Origin: JBDHBD01 sp039586095
GTDB taxonomy: Bacteria > Gemmatimonadota > Gemmatimonadetes > Palauibacterales > Palauibacteraceae
DNA: 64,000 nt
Reading direction: 5' to 3'
Assembly (NCBI GenBank): GCA_039586095.1
Contig: JBDHLB010000034.1
Location: 5,715 to 69,714 of the forward strand
The notes beneath the pieces are model-generated. The model saw nothing but the letters and a program-made list of their open reading frames with translations, did not search any database and was not told where the DNA came from. The number at the start of each line of letters is the position of its first letter. The stretch's first letter is position 1. The translations under genes were made by a program, and so were the position numbers. Positions 41,874 through 50,910 of this stretch are shown piece after piece.

Positions 41874-43541
41874 TCAGCGGCGGTCGGGGTGGAGCCACCA
41901 CTCCCGCACGCTCGCCAGCTCGCCGCGGGCGTCGAGCTCCACACCGCCCAACTCGCGCCGTACGCCGTCGGCCACCGTCTCGAAGAACAGGAACGTGAAG
42001 GGCTGATCCCGGCGCATGATCTCGTCGTACCTTCGGTACAGGCGCCGACGTTCGCCCCGGTCCAGCGCCCGCGGCAACGAGTCGAGCACCTCATCGAGAT
42101 CGGGGTCGCAGTAACTCGTGAACTGCCACGGCTGGCCGATTCGATCGCAGGCCCACAGGTCGCGGTCGTCCAGCACCCAGTCCTGCTCGAACCCGAGGAT
42201 CGCCGCGTCGTACCGTCGCTCCGGACTCGTCACGGCGGCACCCAGGGCCGCGCTCTCCATCGTACGAGGCTCAGCGACGACGCCCACGGCCGCCAGCTGG
42301 CTCTGCACGATCACCGCGATGTCCTGTCGCACCGGGTTGGGGTTGGTGACCAGCTCGAAGCGCAACTCCTCGCCGTCACGCTCCCGAACCCCGTCCGCGT
42401 CCGCGTCGCGCCAGCCCGCTCGATCCAGAAGCCCGGCCGCGGAGTCGGAAGCGAACGGCAGCGCCGGCGTGGGCGGATCGTATGCCCAGTGCCACGGTCC
42501 CAGGGGTCCGGATGTCACCGTCCCGAGCCCGTTCCGGACAGCGGCCACGAGCTGATCCCGATCGATCGCCAGTGTCAGGGCGGAGCGCACCAGGGGATCG
42601 CCGAAGGGTGCGCGGCGCGAGTTCCAGGCGATGAACGTGTAGCTGCGCGAGGGACGCTTGATCAATTCGATATCCGGGTCGGCGCTCGCGGTCTCGATCT
42701 GCGACGGGGGCAGGTCCAGGTACAGATGCACGGCACCGGTCCGTAGCTCGGCCAGCAGGGTCGTCGGGTCCGGAACGACCCGGTACACGAGGCGTCCCAG
42801 GTACGGCTGTCCTCCCAGCTCGGGCGGAAACCGGGGGTTCGCCGCGAAGCTCCAGGTATCGGCCGTGCGCTCCGAAAACCGGAAGGGACCGTTCCCCACC
42901 AACGCGTCGGTTCCGAACGGATGGCGCGCCAGGTCATCGGCCGGCGCATCCTGCAGTACGTGCTCAGGCACGATCGGCAGCTGGCTCCAGCCGAACAGGA
43001 AATCGGCATGTGGCCGGAGCACGAAGCGGATCGTGTACGGATCGACGATCTCGGCGGCCTCCCACAGATCAAACCAGCTGCGATTCGGGAAAGCGACGTT
43101 CGGATCCTTGACGCGCGCAAAGGTAAACGCGACGTCGCGAGCCGTCGTCGCAGTCCCGTCGTGCCAGGAGACATCACGGCGCAGCCGGAAGACGATCTGC
43201 GTGCTGTCCCGGTTCAGCTCCCACGACTCGGCCAGGTACGACGTCAGCTCCCCGGCGCCGTTGTAACGGACGAGCGTCATGAACAGGACGTGTTTCTGGA
43301 CCTGGGCCGCCTCGAAATCGGTGGACACGAGAGGGTTGAGCGTGCTGATGCTCGCTCGGCCGCCCACCACCGCCGTGCCTCCGTATCGCTCCGCCTCCTG
43401 GACCGGTCGCAACGCCGCTTCGTCGACCGATCCTTCGTCCGATCCGCAGCCGAAGAGGACACCCAGGCTGCACATCGCGATGGCTCCGAGCGTGCGAATC
43501 CCGAGCGCACGAATCCCGAGCGCCTTGCGGCTGTCGATCAT
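41874..43541 (-). CDS. Peptide ABC transporter substrate-binding lipoprotein (family 5), second copy
   Basis: The protein has 555 residues with lipobox LFGC. It is a family 5 solute-binding protein of the DppA/OppA type: TLNPLVSTD at the start, the WHDGTATTARDVAFTF segment, LVGNGPFRF and LVRSALTLAIDRDQLV. It delivers peptides to the DppBC permease. Its start overlaps the stop of the upstream paralogous binding protein by four bases. The signal peptide contains a perfect ALGIR repeat, encoded by a 15-bp tandem repeat. Possession of two binding proteins suggests two peptide ranges. Confidence 0.9.
   Translation of the reverse strand: MIDSRKALGIRALGIRTLGAIAMCSLGVLFGCGSDEGSVDEAALRPVQEAERYGGTAVVGGRASISTLNPLVSTDFEAAQVQKHVLFMTLVRYNGAGELTSYLAESWELNRDSTQIVFRLRRDVSWHDGTATTARDVAFTFARVKDPNVAFPNRSWFDLWEAAEIVDPYTIRFVLRPHADFLFGWSQLPIVPEHVLQDAPADDLARHPFGTDALVGNGPFRFSERTADTWSFAANPRFPPELGGQPYLGRLVYRVVPDPTTLLAELRTGAVHLYLDLPPSQIETASADPDIELIKRPSRSYTFIAWNSRRAPFGDPLVRSALTLAIDRDQLVAAVRNGLGTVTSGPLGPWHWAYDPPTPALPFASDSAAGLLDRAGWRDADADGVRERDGEELRFELVTNPNPVRQDIAVIVQSQLAAVGVVAEPRTMESAALGAAVTSPERRYDAAILGFEQDWVLDDRDLWACDRIGQPWQFTSYCDPDLDEVLDSLPRALDRGERRRLYRRYDEIMRRDQPFTFLFFETVADGVRRELGGVELDARGELASVREWWLHPDRR
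43486..43524. repeat. 15-bp tandem repeat in the signal-peptide coding region
   Basis: CCGAGCGTGCGAATC, CCGAGCGCACGAATC and a partial third unit lie head to tail. They encode ALGIR-ALGIR-TLG in the signal peptide of the second binding protein, so the change is in frame. Confidence 0.75.
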
Positions 43542-45184
43542 TCTTCCTCTCCGTCTCCCACCTCACCGAGCCAGCGCCAGCGGGGCAGTGTAACCAGCTC
43601 TCCGCGGGCGTCCATACGAACGCTCTGCAGCTCGCGGCGCACGCCCGCCAGCTCGTCGTTCCAGAACAGGAGCGTGAGGGGCTGGTCGCGTTGCAGCGTT
43701 TCGGCAAACGCCTGCCACACGGCCGCCGCCCGCTCGTCATCGAGCGTGCGCACACCGAGGTCCATCAGGCTGTCGGCCACGGGATTGGCGTACGAACTCC
43801 GATTCGCGCTGCCCTCGACTTCCAACTGGCGGCTGTGGAACAACGGTCTGGGGTCGATGCGGAAGTTGTCGAGCACCCAGTTGGTCAGCACGGCGTCGAA
43901 GTCCCGTGCGCGGTGAAGCCCGAGGACTGTCTGCCACTCGAGCAGCCGCGGCTCGACCCGCACGCCGACTCGAGCCAGCTGAGCCTGAATGATCTGGACC
44001 AGCTCCCCGAACACCGGGTTCCGCTGGCTTGCCAGCAGGACGAATTCGAGCCGGCGGCCCGCGCGCTCGCGCACCCCGTCGCTATCCCGGTCCACCCAGC
44101 CGGCCTCCGTCAGGAGCGCTGCCGCCGAATCGGGCTCGTAGGGCAGAGGGTCGAGCCGTGGAGCATACGGGTGCCACGGCGGAATCACGCTGCTCGCGAC
44201 CTGGCCATAGCCCCGTAGCACCGCCGCGAGCAGTTCATCCCGATCGAGCGCCATCGCGAGAGCCCGTCGGACCGGCGCTTCGGTAAACGGTTCGCGTCGC
44301 GTGTTCCAGCCCAGGTAGGTGAACTGCCGCCACGGAAAGTGGAGCAGGCGTGTATCCTCCTCAGCTTCGACGCGTCGGGCATCGGCAGGGCTCAGCGGAC
44401 CGTTCAGGTGGACATCTCCGCGGAAGAGCTCCGCGAGCAACGTCGTGCGCTCGGGAACGATCCGATACACGACCCGACGGATGGGCGGCGTGCCGCCCAG
44501 GCCTGTCGGGAATCCCTCGCGCGCCTCGAACACGAGCTGCTGGTTCACCTCCCAGCTCACGAAACGATACGGCCCGCTGCCCACCGGATCCCGGCCGAAC
44601 GCATGCCGGGCGATGTCGGGCGGCGGCACGCCCTCCAGCAGGTGCCGGGGGACGGGTGGCCAGAAAAAGTCCTCGAGCGGCTGTGCATGGACGGTTCCGA
44701 AGTGGAAGCGAATGCGGTGGGAGTCGAGAACCTCGGCGCGGTCGACGTTCGTCAGATAGGCGGCATCCAGCGGCGATGCGACCTGGGGATTCTTCGCCAG
44801 ATCGAACGTGAACTTCACGTCCTCGGCCGTGAGCGCCGCTCCATCGTGCCAGGTGACGTCGTCTCTCAGCTCGAACACCACCGTGGAGTCGGTCAGCTCC
44901 CAGCGCTTCGCCAGCCACGGCCGGACGCGGAACGTGGAGTCGTACACGACGAGCGGCGTGTAGAGAAGGTAATAAATGAGCTCGTTGGCGTTCTGGTCGG
45001 TGCTGACGACAGGGTTCAGCGTCTGCAGCTCCGCCGCATAGCCCAGAACGAGCGGCCGATCCGATCCGATCCGGTTCGTGTCGGGATTCGAACACGCGAG
45101 CGCACCGGAGCCGGCGACCGCCGCCGAGCAGGCGAGAAGGAGTACGAGGTACCCGGCCGGTCGCTCCCCACGCAGCCTCATCAC
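43538..45184 (-). CDS. Peptide ABC transporter substrate-binding lipoprotein (family 5), first copy
   Basis: The protein has 548 residues. GTG 45184 and ATG 45181 are adjacent possible starts. The signal peptide ends in a lipobox (SGALAC). Family 5 features: TLNPVVSTDQN, WHDGAALTAEDVKFTF, VGSGPYRFVSWEV and VRRALAMALDRDELL. It is about one third identical by eye to the second copy and in the same arrangement, so the pair arose by duplication. It starts the transporter operon and lies 9 bases after the octanoyltransferase gene on the same strand. Confidence 0.9.
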   Translation of the reverse strand: MMRLRGERPAGYLVLLLACSAAVAGSGALACSNPDTNRIGSDRPLVLGYAAELQTLNPVVSTDQNANELIYYLLYTPLVVYDSTFRVRPWLAKRWELTDSTVVFELRDDVTWHDGAALTAEDVKFTFDLAKNPQVASPLDAAYLTNVDRAEVLDSHRIRFHFGTVHAQPLEDFFWPPVPRHLLEGVPPPDIARHAFGRDPVGSGPYRFVSWEVNQQLVFEAREGFPTGLGGTPPIRRVVYRIVPERTTLLAELFRGDVHLNGPLSPADARRVEAEEDTRLLHFPWRQFTYLGWNTRREPFTEAPVRRALAMALDRDELLAAVLRGYGQVASSVIPPWHPYAPRLDPLPYEPDSAAALLTEAGWVDRDSDGVRERAGRRLEFVLLASQRNPVFGELVQIIQAQLARVGVRVEPRLLEWQTVLGLHRARDFDAVLTNWVLDNFRIDPRPLFHSRQLEVEGSANRSSYANPVADSLMDLGVRTLDDERAAAVWQAFAETLQRDQPLTLLFWNDELAGVRRELQSVRMDARGELVTLPRWRWLGEVGDGEEE

Positions 45185-45193
45185 GCGCTGAAA

Positions 45194-46036
45194 CTAGGAA
45201 GCCGGTCTGTCGGAAGGAAGCCGCCGCCTGCTCCAGGTCCACTCGGGGCTGCCATACACGGGCTCCAGCTCCGAGGCGGCCAGCCGTTCCGGTCGAGACA
45301 GCTCCATGCGCCGCGCCGGTGCGCCTACCTCCATCTCGAAGCCGCGACGGACCGCTTCCACAAGCTCCTCGAAGCTCGGGAGAGCGGGGAGCAGCTCGGC
45401 CAAACCGATGGCGGGCGAGGCCTCCTCGCCGGCCTCCGCGCCCTCTGTCCCGATGCCGACCGCGTCTTCATCCGCTGTGCGATCCGGCGCGGCCCGACGC
45501 TGGTCTCCCTCCAGAAGCAGCGAACCGTGCTGGAGGAGAGCACCCTCGTGCCGCCACTGCGCGCTCCCTACCAGCTTGCGCCCTCGCGCGACCAGCTCTC
45601 CGGCGGCCGGGTCGCCGAAGCAGGCGCGCGGCGCGGTTGGAGAGGTGTCGCTGCCGCTCGCCGCGAGGACGGCCGGCACGCCGAGTCGCTCGAGCCCACG
45701 GGCGAGCGCGCGATTGATGAGCGCGTAGGTGGCCCGCGGCCCGCCCCAGGTTCGGTCGGGCAGCGTGACGCTGTAGGTCAGCTCCCTGTGGTGGTAGACG
45801 GCGCGCCCTCCCGTGGGGCGGCGCACGACGTCCAGGCCCGGTCGTCCGTGTGCGGCGAACTCCCCGGATTGGTTACGGCCCAGAGACAGACACGGAGGAT
45901 CCCAGCGGTACAGCCGCACCGTAATGGGCCCGGATCGGGCGGTGGCCATGAGTGCCTCATCGACGGCCATGTTCCAGGCCCCGGTGGCGGGGGCCTCGAC
46001 AAGCAGACGGATCGGGTCCCTATCCGTCCTCGTCAA
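45194..46036 (-). CDS. Lipoyl/octanoyl transferase (LipM/LplA-type biotin-lipoate ligase fold)
   Basis: Transfers an octanoyl or lipoyl group to the lysine of lipoyl domains. It has 280 residues. The fold markers are SLGRNQS, VRRPTGGRAVYHHRELTYSV and RKLVGSAQWRHEGALLQHGSLLL. A Cys in ACFGDPAAGE sits where LipM has its catalytic Cys, favouring an octanoyl-ACP transferase over an ATP-using LplA. A Glu and Ala-rich insertion follows (about residues 180-215). The gene overlaps gcvPB by 17 bases and is in the glycine-cleavage operon, so GcvH is the obvious target. Confidence 0.85.
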   Translation of the reverse strand: MTRTDRDPIRLLVEAPATGAWNMAVDEALMATARSGPITVRLYRWDPPCLSLGRNQSGEFAAHGRPGLDVVRRPTGGRAVYHHRELTYSVTLPDRTWGGPRATYALINRALARGLERLGVPAVLAASGSDTSPTAPRACFGDPAAGELVARGRKLVGSAQWRHEGALLQHGSLLLEGDQRRAAPDRTADEDAVGIGTEGAEAGEEASPAIGLAELLPALPSFEELVEAVRRGFEMEVGAPARRMELSRPERLAASELEPVYGSPEWTWSRRRLPSDRPAS

Positions 46037-47504
46037 AGGTCCAGCGCAGATCGAGGTCGCGAGCGGCCCCCGCCTCGTCCAGCCTCCGGACCGGCGTCAC
46101 ATGCGGCGCCGAAGTCACGAGCTCGGGGTCGTCGGCCGCCTCGCGTGCGATCTCGAGCATGGCATCCGCGTAGCGGTCCAGCTCTTCCTTGGTCTCGGTC
46201 TCGGTCGGCTCGGTCATGAGGGCCTCCGCTACGTTCAGCGGAAAGTAGACGGTCGGCGCATGGAAGCCGTAGTCGAGCAGCCGTTTCGCGACGTCCATCG
46301 TCTTGACCCCGTGTGCCTTCTTGAGCTCGGAGCCGGAGTAGACGGACTCGTGCATCCCGCGGCCGTAGGGGAGCGGGTATGTATCGGCGAGACGCGCGCT
46401 CAGATAGGCGTTGTTCAACACGGCGGCGTCGGCGGTCTCGCGCAGGCCTTCGCGGCCCAGCATCCGGATGTACGTGTAGGCTCGCACCATCACGCCGAAG
46501 TTGCCGTAGAAGCTGTGCAGCTTGCCGATCGACTCCGGCGTGTCCCACTCGAGGTAGAAGCCTTCGTCGCCCCTTTCCACACGGGGATAGGGCAGGTACG
46601 GCTCGAGAAGCGCCTTCACGGCCACGGGCCCCGAGCCGGGTCCGCCCCCACCATGCGGCGTGCTGAACGTCTTGTGCAGGTTCAAATGGACGACGTCGTA
46701 CCCCATGTCTCCCGGGCGAGCCACGCCCACGAGCGCGTTGAGGTTGGCACCGTCCATGTACATGAGCCCGCCTGCCTCGTGCACGAGGTTCGCGATCTCC
46801 TCGACCTCCGACTCGAACACGCCGAGGGTGTTCGGGTTCGTCAGCATCATCCCCGCTACGTGCGGGCCCAGCGCCTCTCGCAGGGCATTCATGTCCACAC
46901 GTCCGGTCTTGTCGGACGGGAGCTCGACCAGTTCGTAGCCCGCGAGCGCCACCGTCGCCGGATTCGTCCCGTGGGCCGAGTCCGGGGTCAGGACGACCCT
47001 CCGAGCGGCGTCCTGTCTGGCTCGATGATAGGCGCGCATGAGAAACACACCGGTCATCTCGCCCTGCGCGCCCGCCGCCGGCTGTAGCGTGATCGCGTCC
47101 ATGCCCGTGATCTCGCGCAGGATCTCGCCGAGGTCGTACATGAGATGCAGCGCGCCCTGCGCGCTTTCCTGCGGGGTGAAGGGGTGGAGGCCTCCGAAGC
47201 CCGCGAGGCGCGCCGTGGCCTCGTTGACCTTCGGGTTGTACTTCATCGTGCACGAGCCCAGCGGATAGAGCGCCCGGTCCACGTGATGGTTCTTGAGCGA
47301 CAGCTCCGTGTAGTGCCGCACGACCTCGTGCTCCGGCACCTCGGGCAGTCGAGGCGCCTGCTCGCGCAGCGCTTCGGCCGGCAGAAGCTCGTCCAGGCCG
47401 CCCCCGGGCACATCCGCCCGGGGCACGGCCGGTCCGCGGCGCCCGGGCCGGGACTTCTCGAAGATCGTCGGCGTCGACTCGTCCTTGAACGGGAAGTGGC
47501 TCAT
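46020..47504 (-). CDS. gcvPB: Glycine decarboxylase (P-protein) subunit 2
   Basis: PLP-bearing half of the split glycine dehydrogenase, which decarboxylates glycine and loads the aminomethyl group on GcvH. It has 494 residues from the ATG at 47504. Visible are SLKNHHVDRALYPLGSCTMKYNP, the PLP-binding HLNLHKTFSTPHGGGGPG with its Schiff-base Lys, and the C-terminal APTVYFPL-EALM-EPTE region. The ATG begins 1 base after the MBL gene stop. The split P-protein is typical of many bacteria other than Proteobacteria. Confidence 0.95.
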   Translation of the reverse strand: MSHFPFKDESTPTIFEKSRPGRRGPAVPRADVPGGGLDELLPAEALREQAPRLPEVPEHEVVRHYTELSLKNHHVDRALYPLGSCTMKYNPKVNEATARLAGFGGLHPFTPQESAQGALHLMYDLGEILREITGMDAITLQPAAGAQGEMTGVFLMRAYHRARQDAARRVVLTPDSAHGTNPATVALAGYELVELPSDKTGRVDMNALREALGPHVAGMMLTNPNTLGVFESEVEEIANLVHEAGGLMYMDGANLNALVGVARPGDMGYDVVHLNLHKTFSTPHGGGGPGSGPVAVKALLEPYLPYPRVERGDEGFYLEWDTPESIGKLHSFYGNFGVMVRAYTYIRMLGREGLRETADAAVLNNAYLSARLADTYPLPYGRGMHESVYSGSELKKAHGVKTMDVAKRLLDYGFHAPTVYFPLNVAEALMTEPTETETKEELDRYADAMLEIAREAADDPELVTSAPHVTPVRRLDEAGAARDLDLRWTFDEDG

Positions 47505-47505
47505 A

Positions 47506-48195
47506 TCAGAACTCGTACGTCCCACCGGGCGGGAGGATGACGACCTGCGCCAGCTCGCCCACCCGCGCCGCGAACGCCTCCGGATCCTGCTCGATCATTT
47601 CGAACGTGTTGTAGTGAATCGGGATGACCGTGTCGGGCCGGATCATCTCCACCGCGCGGGCCGCGTCCTCCGGTCCCATGGTGAAGTTGTCCCCGATCGG
47701 AAGCAGGGCGAGGTCCACCTGTCCGGCCAGCAGCTGCATGTCCGTGATCAGCGCGGTATCCCCCGCGTGGTAGACCGTCGTGCCGTCCAGCGTGAGCAGG
47801 ATCCCGGCGGGCAACGTCGTATAGCCTTCCGCCCCCTCGCCGGCCACCTGCCCCCCGTGGAGGGCCGGTGTCAGCTTCACACGACCGAACGGAAACTCGA
47901 AGCCCCCGCCGATGTGCAGCGGGTGGACCGCTTGAATCCCCAGCTTCTCTTGCGCATAGCTGACGATCTCGAAGGTCGCGATCAGCGTCGCGCCCGTTCG
48001 CTCGAGCAGGTCCCACGCGTCGGCCACGTGGTCGAAATGACCATGCGTGAGCAGCAGATAGTCCAGCCGCTCGAAATCCTCGGGCTTCGCGTCGGCCAGC
48101 GGGTTGTCGGTCAGGAACGGGTCGATCAGCAGCCGGGTCCCGTCGTCGGTGACAATCTCCACGCAGGCGTGGCCGTGAAACGTCAATGTACTCAT
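47506..48195 (-). CDS. Metal-dependent hydrolase of the MBL fold (UlaG/UPF0173-like)
   Basis: The protein has 229 residues. The metallo-beta-lactamase motif HGHFDH is in LLLTHGHFDHVADAW. Other zinc ligands lie in ALHGGQ (His), VYHAGDTAL (Asp) and IPIHYNTFE (His). The UPF0173 family includes the lactonase-like UlaG; substrate unknown. It sits exactly between the two P-protein genes, with 1 base to gcvPB and 27 to gcvPA, so it is co-transcribed with them. That placement is unusual. Confidence 0.9.
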   Translation of the reverse strand: MSTLTFHGHACVEIVTDDGTRLLIDPFLTDNPLADAKPEDFERLDYLLLTHGHFDHVADAWDLLERTGATLIATFEIVSYAQEKLGIQAVHPLHIGGGFEFPFGRVKLTPALHGGQVAGEGAEGYTTLPAGILLTLDGTTVYHAGDTALITDMQLLAGQVDLALLPIGDNFTMGPEDAARAVEMIRPDTVIPIHYNTFEMIEQDPEAFAARVGELAQVVILPPGGTYEF

Positions 48196-48207
48196 CGTTC
48201 ACTCACC

Positions 48208-48231
48208 GCTTTATTCACAGCTTTATTCACA
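48208..48231. repeat. Tandem 12-bp duplication at the gcvPA stop codon
   Basis: On the minus strand TGTGAATAAAGC occurs twice in a row. Each copy carries an in-frame TAA; the first is the gcvPA stop. The copies are identical. Confidence 0.85.
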
Positions 48232-49557
48232 CAGAAGGTCGACCAGGGCGTCGATCTCCTCTTTGGTGTGCTTCTCCGTAAACGCGATCAGCAGGCCGTC
48301 CTCCACGTCCAGGTCGGGAAAACGCTCGAGCGACACGCCCGGCAGCACACCCCGCTCGACTCCGCGGCGGATCGCCTCGCGGGACCCCGACGGAAGACGC
48401 ACGGCGAACTCCCGAAAGAAGGGCGCGTCGGGATACAGGGCTTCGACCCCGCGCTCGGTCAACGTCCGTAGCGCATAGTGCGCGTTGCGAACCGACGCCT
48501 CCGCGACCTCTCTCAGCCCCTCCCGACCCAGCAGAGCGAGGTGAATCGTGGCCGCCAGCGCGAAGAGCCCCTGGTTCGTGCAGATGTTGCTGGTGGCTTT
48601 GCCGCGCCGGATCTGCTGCTCTCGCGTCTGGAGCGTCAGCACGTAGCCACGGCGACCTTCCTCATCCTTCGTGGCCCCCACGATGCGACCGGGCATGCGC
48701 CGCACGTACTTGTCACGCGAAGCGAACAGCCCCAGCAGCGGCCCGCCAAAGCTGGGAGCGATCCCGAACGTCTGCCCCTCGGCCACCACGATGTCCGCGC
48801 CGAAGTCGCCGGGTGGACGCAGGACCGCCAGCGAGAGTGCATCCGCCACCGCGACGATGGCGAGCGCTCCCACGGCATGCGCCGCCTCGATGAGCGGCTC
48901 CAGGTCCTCGATCAATCCGAGGAAATTGGGACTTTGAACGAGGATCGCCGCGACATCATCGTCGAGCTGCGCTTCTACCGCCTCTCGCGTGAGCCGGCCG
49001 TCCCGTGCAGGCGGGACCACGCGGAGGTCGCCTTCCTTGCCCGCGACGTAGGATTCCACCACCTGGCGGTAGTGCGGGTGCAGGCTGCCCGCGAGTACCA
49101 GACCGGAGCGTCGCTTGATGGCCATCGCCATGAGCGCCGCTTCCGCGGCCGAGGATGCGCCGTCGTACATCGAGGCGTTCGCCACCTCCATGCCGGTCAG
49201 CTCGCAGACCGCCGTCTGAAACTCGTAGATGGCCTGAAGCGTCCCCTGTGCCACCTCGGGCTGGTAGGGCGTATAGGCGGTGTAGAACTCGCTACGCCGA
49301 ATCAGGTGGTCGACGGCCGCCGGTACATGATGGTCGTAGATGCCGGCACCCGCGAAGCTCGTGAGAGCACGGTTCTCTTCGGATATATCCTGGAGCAGGC
49401 GGACCGCTTCCCATTCGGACAGAGCGGCCGGAACGTCCAGCTCGCCCTCGACAAGAAGGTGCGAGGGAATGTCGGCATACAGCTGGGACACGTCGGAGAT
49501 GCCGACAGACCGCAGCATCTCCGCCCGATCGGCGTCGCTGTGAGGCACGAATGACAT
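48223..49557 (-). CDS. gcvPA: Glycine decarboxylase (P-protein) subunit 1
   Basis: Partner half of the split glycine dehydrogenase, 444 residues. Family signatures: SFAGAGIYDHHVPAAVDHL near residue 70, FYTAYTPYQPEVAQGTLQ, the ASMYDGASSAAEA segment and VRRMPGRIVGATKD. It lacks the PLP lysine, which is in subunit 2. It follows gcvH by about 45 bases. The stop lies inside a 12-bp tandem repeat. Confidence 0.95.
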   Translation of the reverse strand: MSFVPHSDADRAEMLRSVGISDVSQLYADIPSHLLVEGELDVPAALSEWEAVRLLQDISEENRALTSFAGAGIYDHHVPAAVDHLIRRSEFYTAYTPYQPEVAQGTLQAIYEFQTAVCELTGMEVANASMYDGASSAAEAALMAMAIKRRSGLVLAGSLHPHYRQVVESYVAGKEGDLRVVPPARDGRLTREAVEAQLDDDVAAILVQSPNFLGLIEDLEPLIEAAHAVGALAIVAVADALSLAVLRPPGDFGADIVVAEGQTFGIAPSFGGPLLGLFASRDKYVRRMPGRIVGATKDEEGRRGYVLTLQTREQQIRRGKATSNICTNQGLFALAATIHLALLGREGLREVAEASVRNAHYALRTLTERGVEALYPDAPFFREFAVRLPSGSREAIRRGVERGVLPGVSLERFPDLDVEDGLLIAFTEKHTKEEIDALVDLLCE

Positions 49558-49601
49558 GTTGTATCCTGAACGCGTGGCAGCCTCCGGGGCCGCGGCCGCG
49601 T

Positions 49602-49997
49602 CTATCCCTGTTTATCCAGAAAATCCTTGTACCCGGCAGCGTCCAGAAGCTCCGTAAGCTGGCCTGGCTCGGTCACGCGCAGGCGGATCATCCATCCGTC
49701 ACCGTACGGATCGGAGTTGACCAGGCCCGGATCGTCCTCGAGAGACCCGTTCACTTCGACCACCTCGCCCGCCACCGGACTGAAGAGGTCCGACACGGCC
49801 TTCACCGCCTCGATCGTTCCGAACGCATCCATGCGCTCGAAGCTGTCACCCACCTCGGGCAACTCGACGTACACCACATCGCCCAATTCGCCCTGCGCGT
49901 AGTCTGTGATCCCGACGAGCACCTCGCCCTCCACGTCGGTATCACGCACGTATTCGTGTTCTTCCGTATATCTCAACGTGTCCGGAGTCTGCGACAT
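49602..49997 (-). CDS. gcvH: Glycine cleavage system H protein
   Basis: Lipoyl carrier shuttling aminomethyl groups between P, T and L proteins. It has 131 residues from the ATG at 49997, which has GGAGG seven bases upstream. The lipoylation Lys is in IEAVKAVSD. The preceding EEHEYVR and GDVVYVELPEVG and the C-terminal NSDPYGDGWMIRL are standard. A gcvT gene is not in the window. Confidence 0.96.
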   Translation of the reverse strand: MSQTPDTLRYTEEHEYVRDTDVEGEVLVGITDYAQGELGDVVYVELPEVGDSFERMDAFGTIEAVKAVSDLFSPVAGEVVEVNGSLEDDPGLVNSDPYGDGWMIRLRVTEPGQLTELLDAAGYKDFLDKQG

Positions 49998-50077
49998 CCT
50001 GTGCCTCCGCGTTTCTTGCGGTTCGAAGGGGTGGTCAAGAGCCGGCAGCCCACAATATTCGGCCGCTCGGTCGGGCG

Positions 50078-50803
50078 TCAATCGGATCCGGTGGAGCCCC
50101 GTTGCAGCTGCCGAGCCTTCCGCTCGGCGCGCAGTCGCTTGCGGGCATCCTTCTCGCTCTCTCCGGGCAGCCGCACTTTCACCTCGAGTCCACCCATCAG
50201 AGCCAGACCTCGTATCCGGATGGTCGGCGCTCCCGGGGGAAGGCCGGCAGAGGGAGCGCTACTTCCGAACCCGCCCATGATCGGCAGCCCCTTTACCTCC
50301 GTCCGAACGCCCGGCGGTACGATAATCTCCACACCGCCCATGATCGTGACGACCCACACGTCCGTAAGCTCCGCTCCGAACGTCGCATCCCGGAAGTCGA
50401 GCTCGGCTCCTCCCATAACCGTGGCCACCGTCATGCGGCGGGGCGGAATCCAGGCCCCCTTGCGCTCCACGCCTCCCATGACCGCCAGCATGAAGTCGCT
50501 ATCCGGCACCCGCGCGGTCGGGTCGAGGTTGACGCCCGTTTCGACCACAGCCGACGAATCGACCTGTGCCGGCGGTTCCCGGGTTCGGGTGAGCGCGGGC
50601 AGGTCCGAGGTGAGTGCGTCCAGCTGCGCCGTCGTGGAGGCGGCGTAGACAAGATCCAGCCGGCGCTCCAACTCGTCGAGACTGATGTTGTCCTCGGCAA
50701 AATGAGCGCTCAGCAGCCGAACGGCCCGTTCCCGGGTGCGTGCCGGGACGACGGCTCGATGTTCGGGCGGGTCGGTTGGGTGCGAGGGAAGATCGGGTGC
50801 CAT
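50078..50803 (-). CDS. DUF1707/LiaF-like C-terminal domain protein
   Basis: The protein has 241 residues from the ATG at 50803; a longer frame exists without support. N-terminal part: a DUF1707 SHOCT-like domain (TRERAVRLLSAHFAEDNISLDELERRLDLVY). C-terminal part: a beta-helix-like set of short repeats each holding a MGG turn (LAVMGGVERKG, ATVMGGAELD, VTIMGGVEI, LPIMGGFG, LALMGGLEV), matching the LiaF/YvqF C-terminal domain. There are no membrane helices. LiaF proteins modulate envelope-stress signalling, but a partner kinase is not nearby. The role is open. Confidence 0.78.
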   Translation of the reverse strand: MAPDLPSHPTDPPEHRAVVPARTRERAVRLLSAHFAEDNISLDELERRLDLVYAASTTAQLDALTSDLPALTRTREPPAQVDSSAVVETGVNLDPTARVPDSDFMLAVMGGVERKGAWIPPRRMTVATVMGGAELDFRDATFGAELTDVWVVTIMGGVEIIVPPGVRTEVKGLPIMGGFGSSAPSAGLPPGAPTIRIRGLALMGGLEVKVRLPGESEKDARKRLRAERKARQLQRGSTGSD

Positions 50804-50910
50804 GCCGGGATCTTCTCTGTGCGGGCGTCGCGGGGCAAGCGACAGGGGTTGATCCGTGAACGCTGGCCCCGGCTTCACGACGCCCGGGAATCGGAAACGA
50901 CGCCCGAGCG

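Noticed and set aside
46033..47253. 406-codon open frame in the gcvPB region
   Set aside because: It is a frame-shifted reading of gcvPB with low-complexity Arg, Gly and Ala content.
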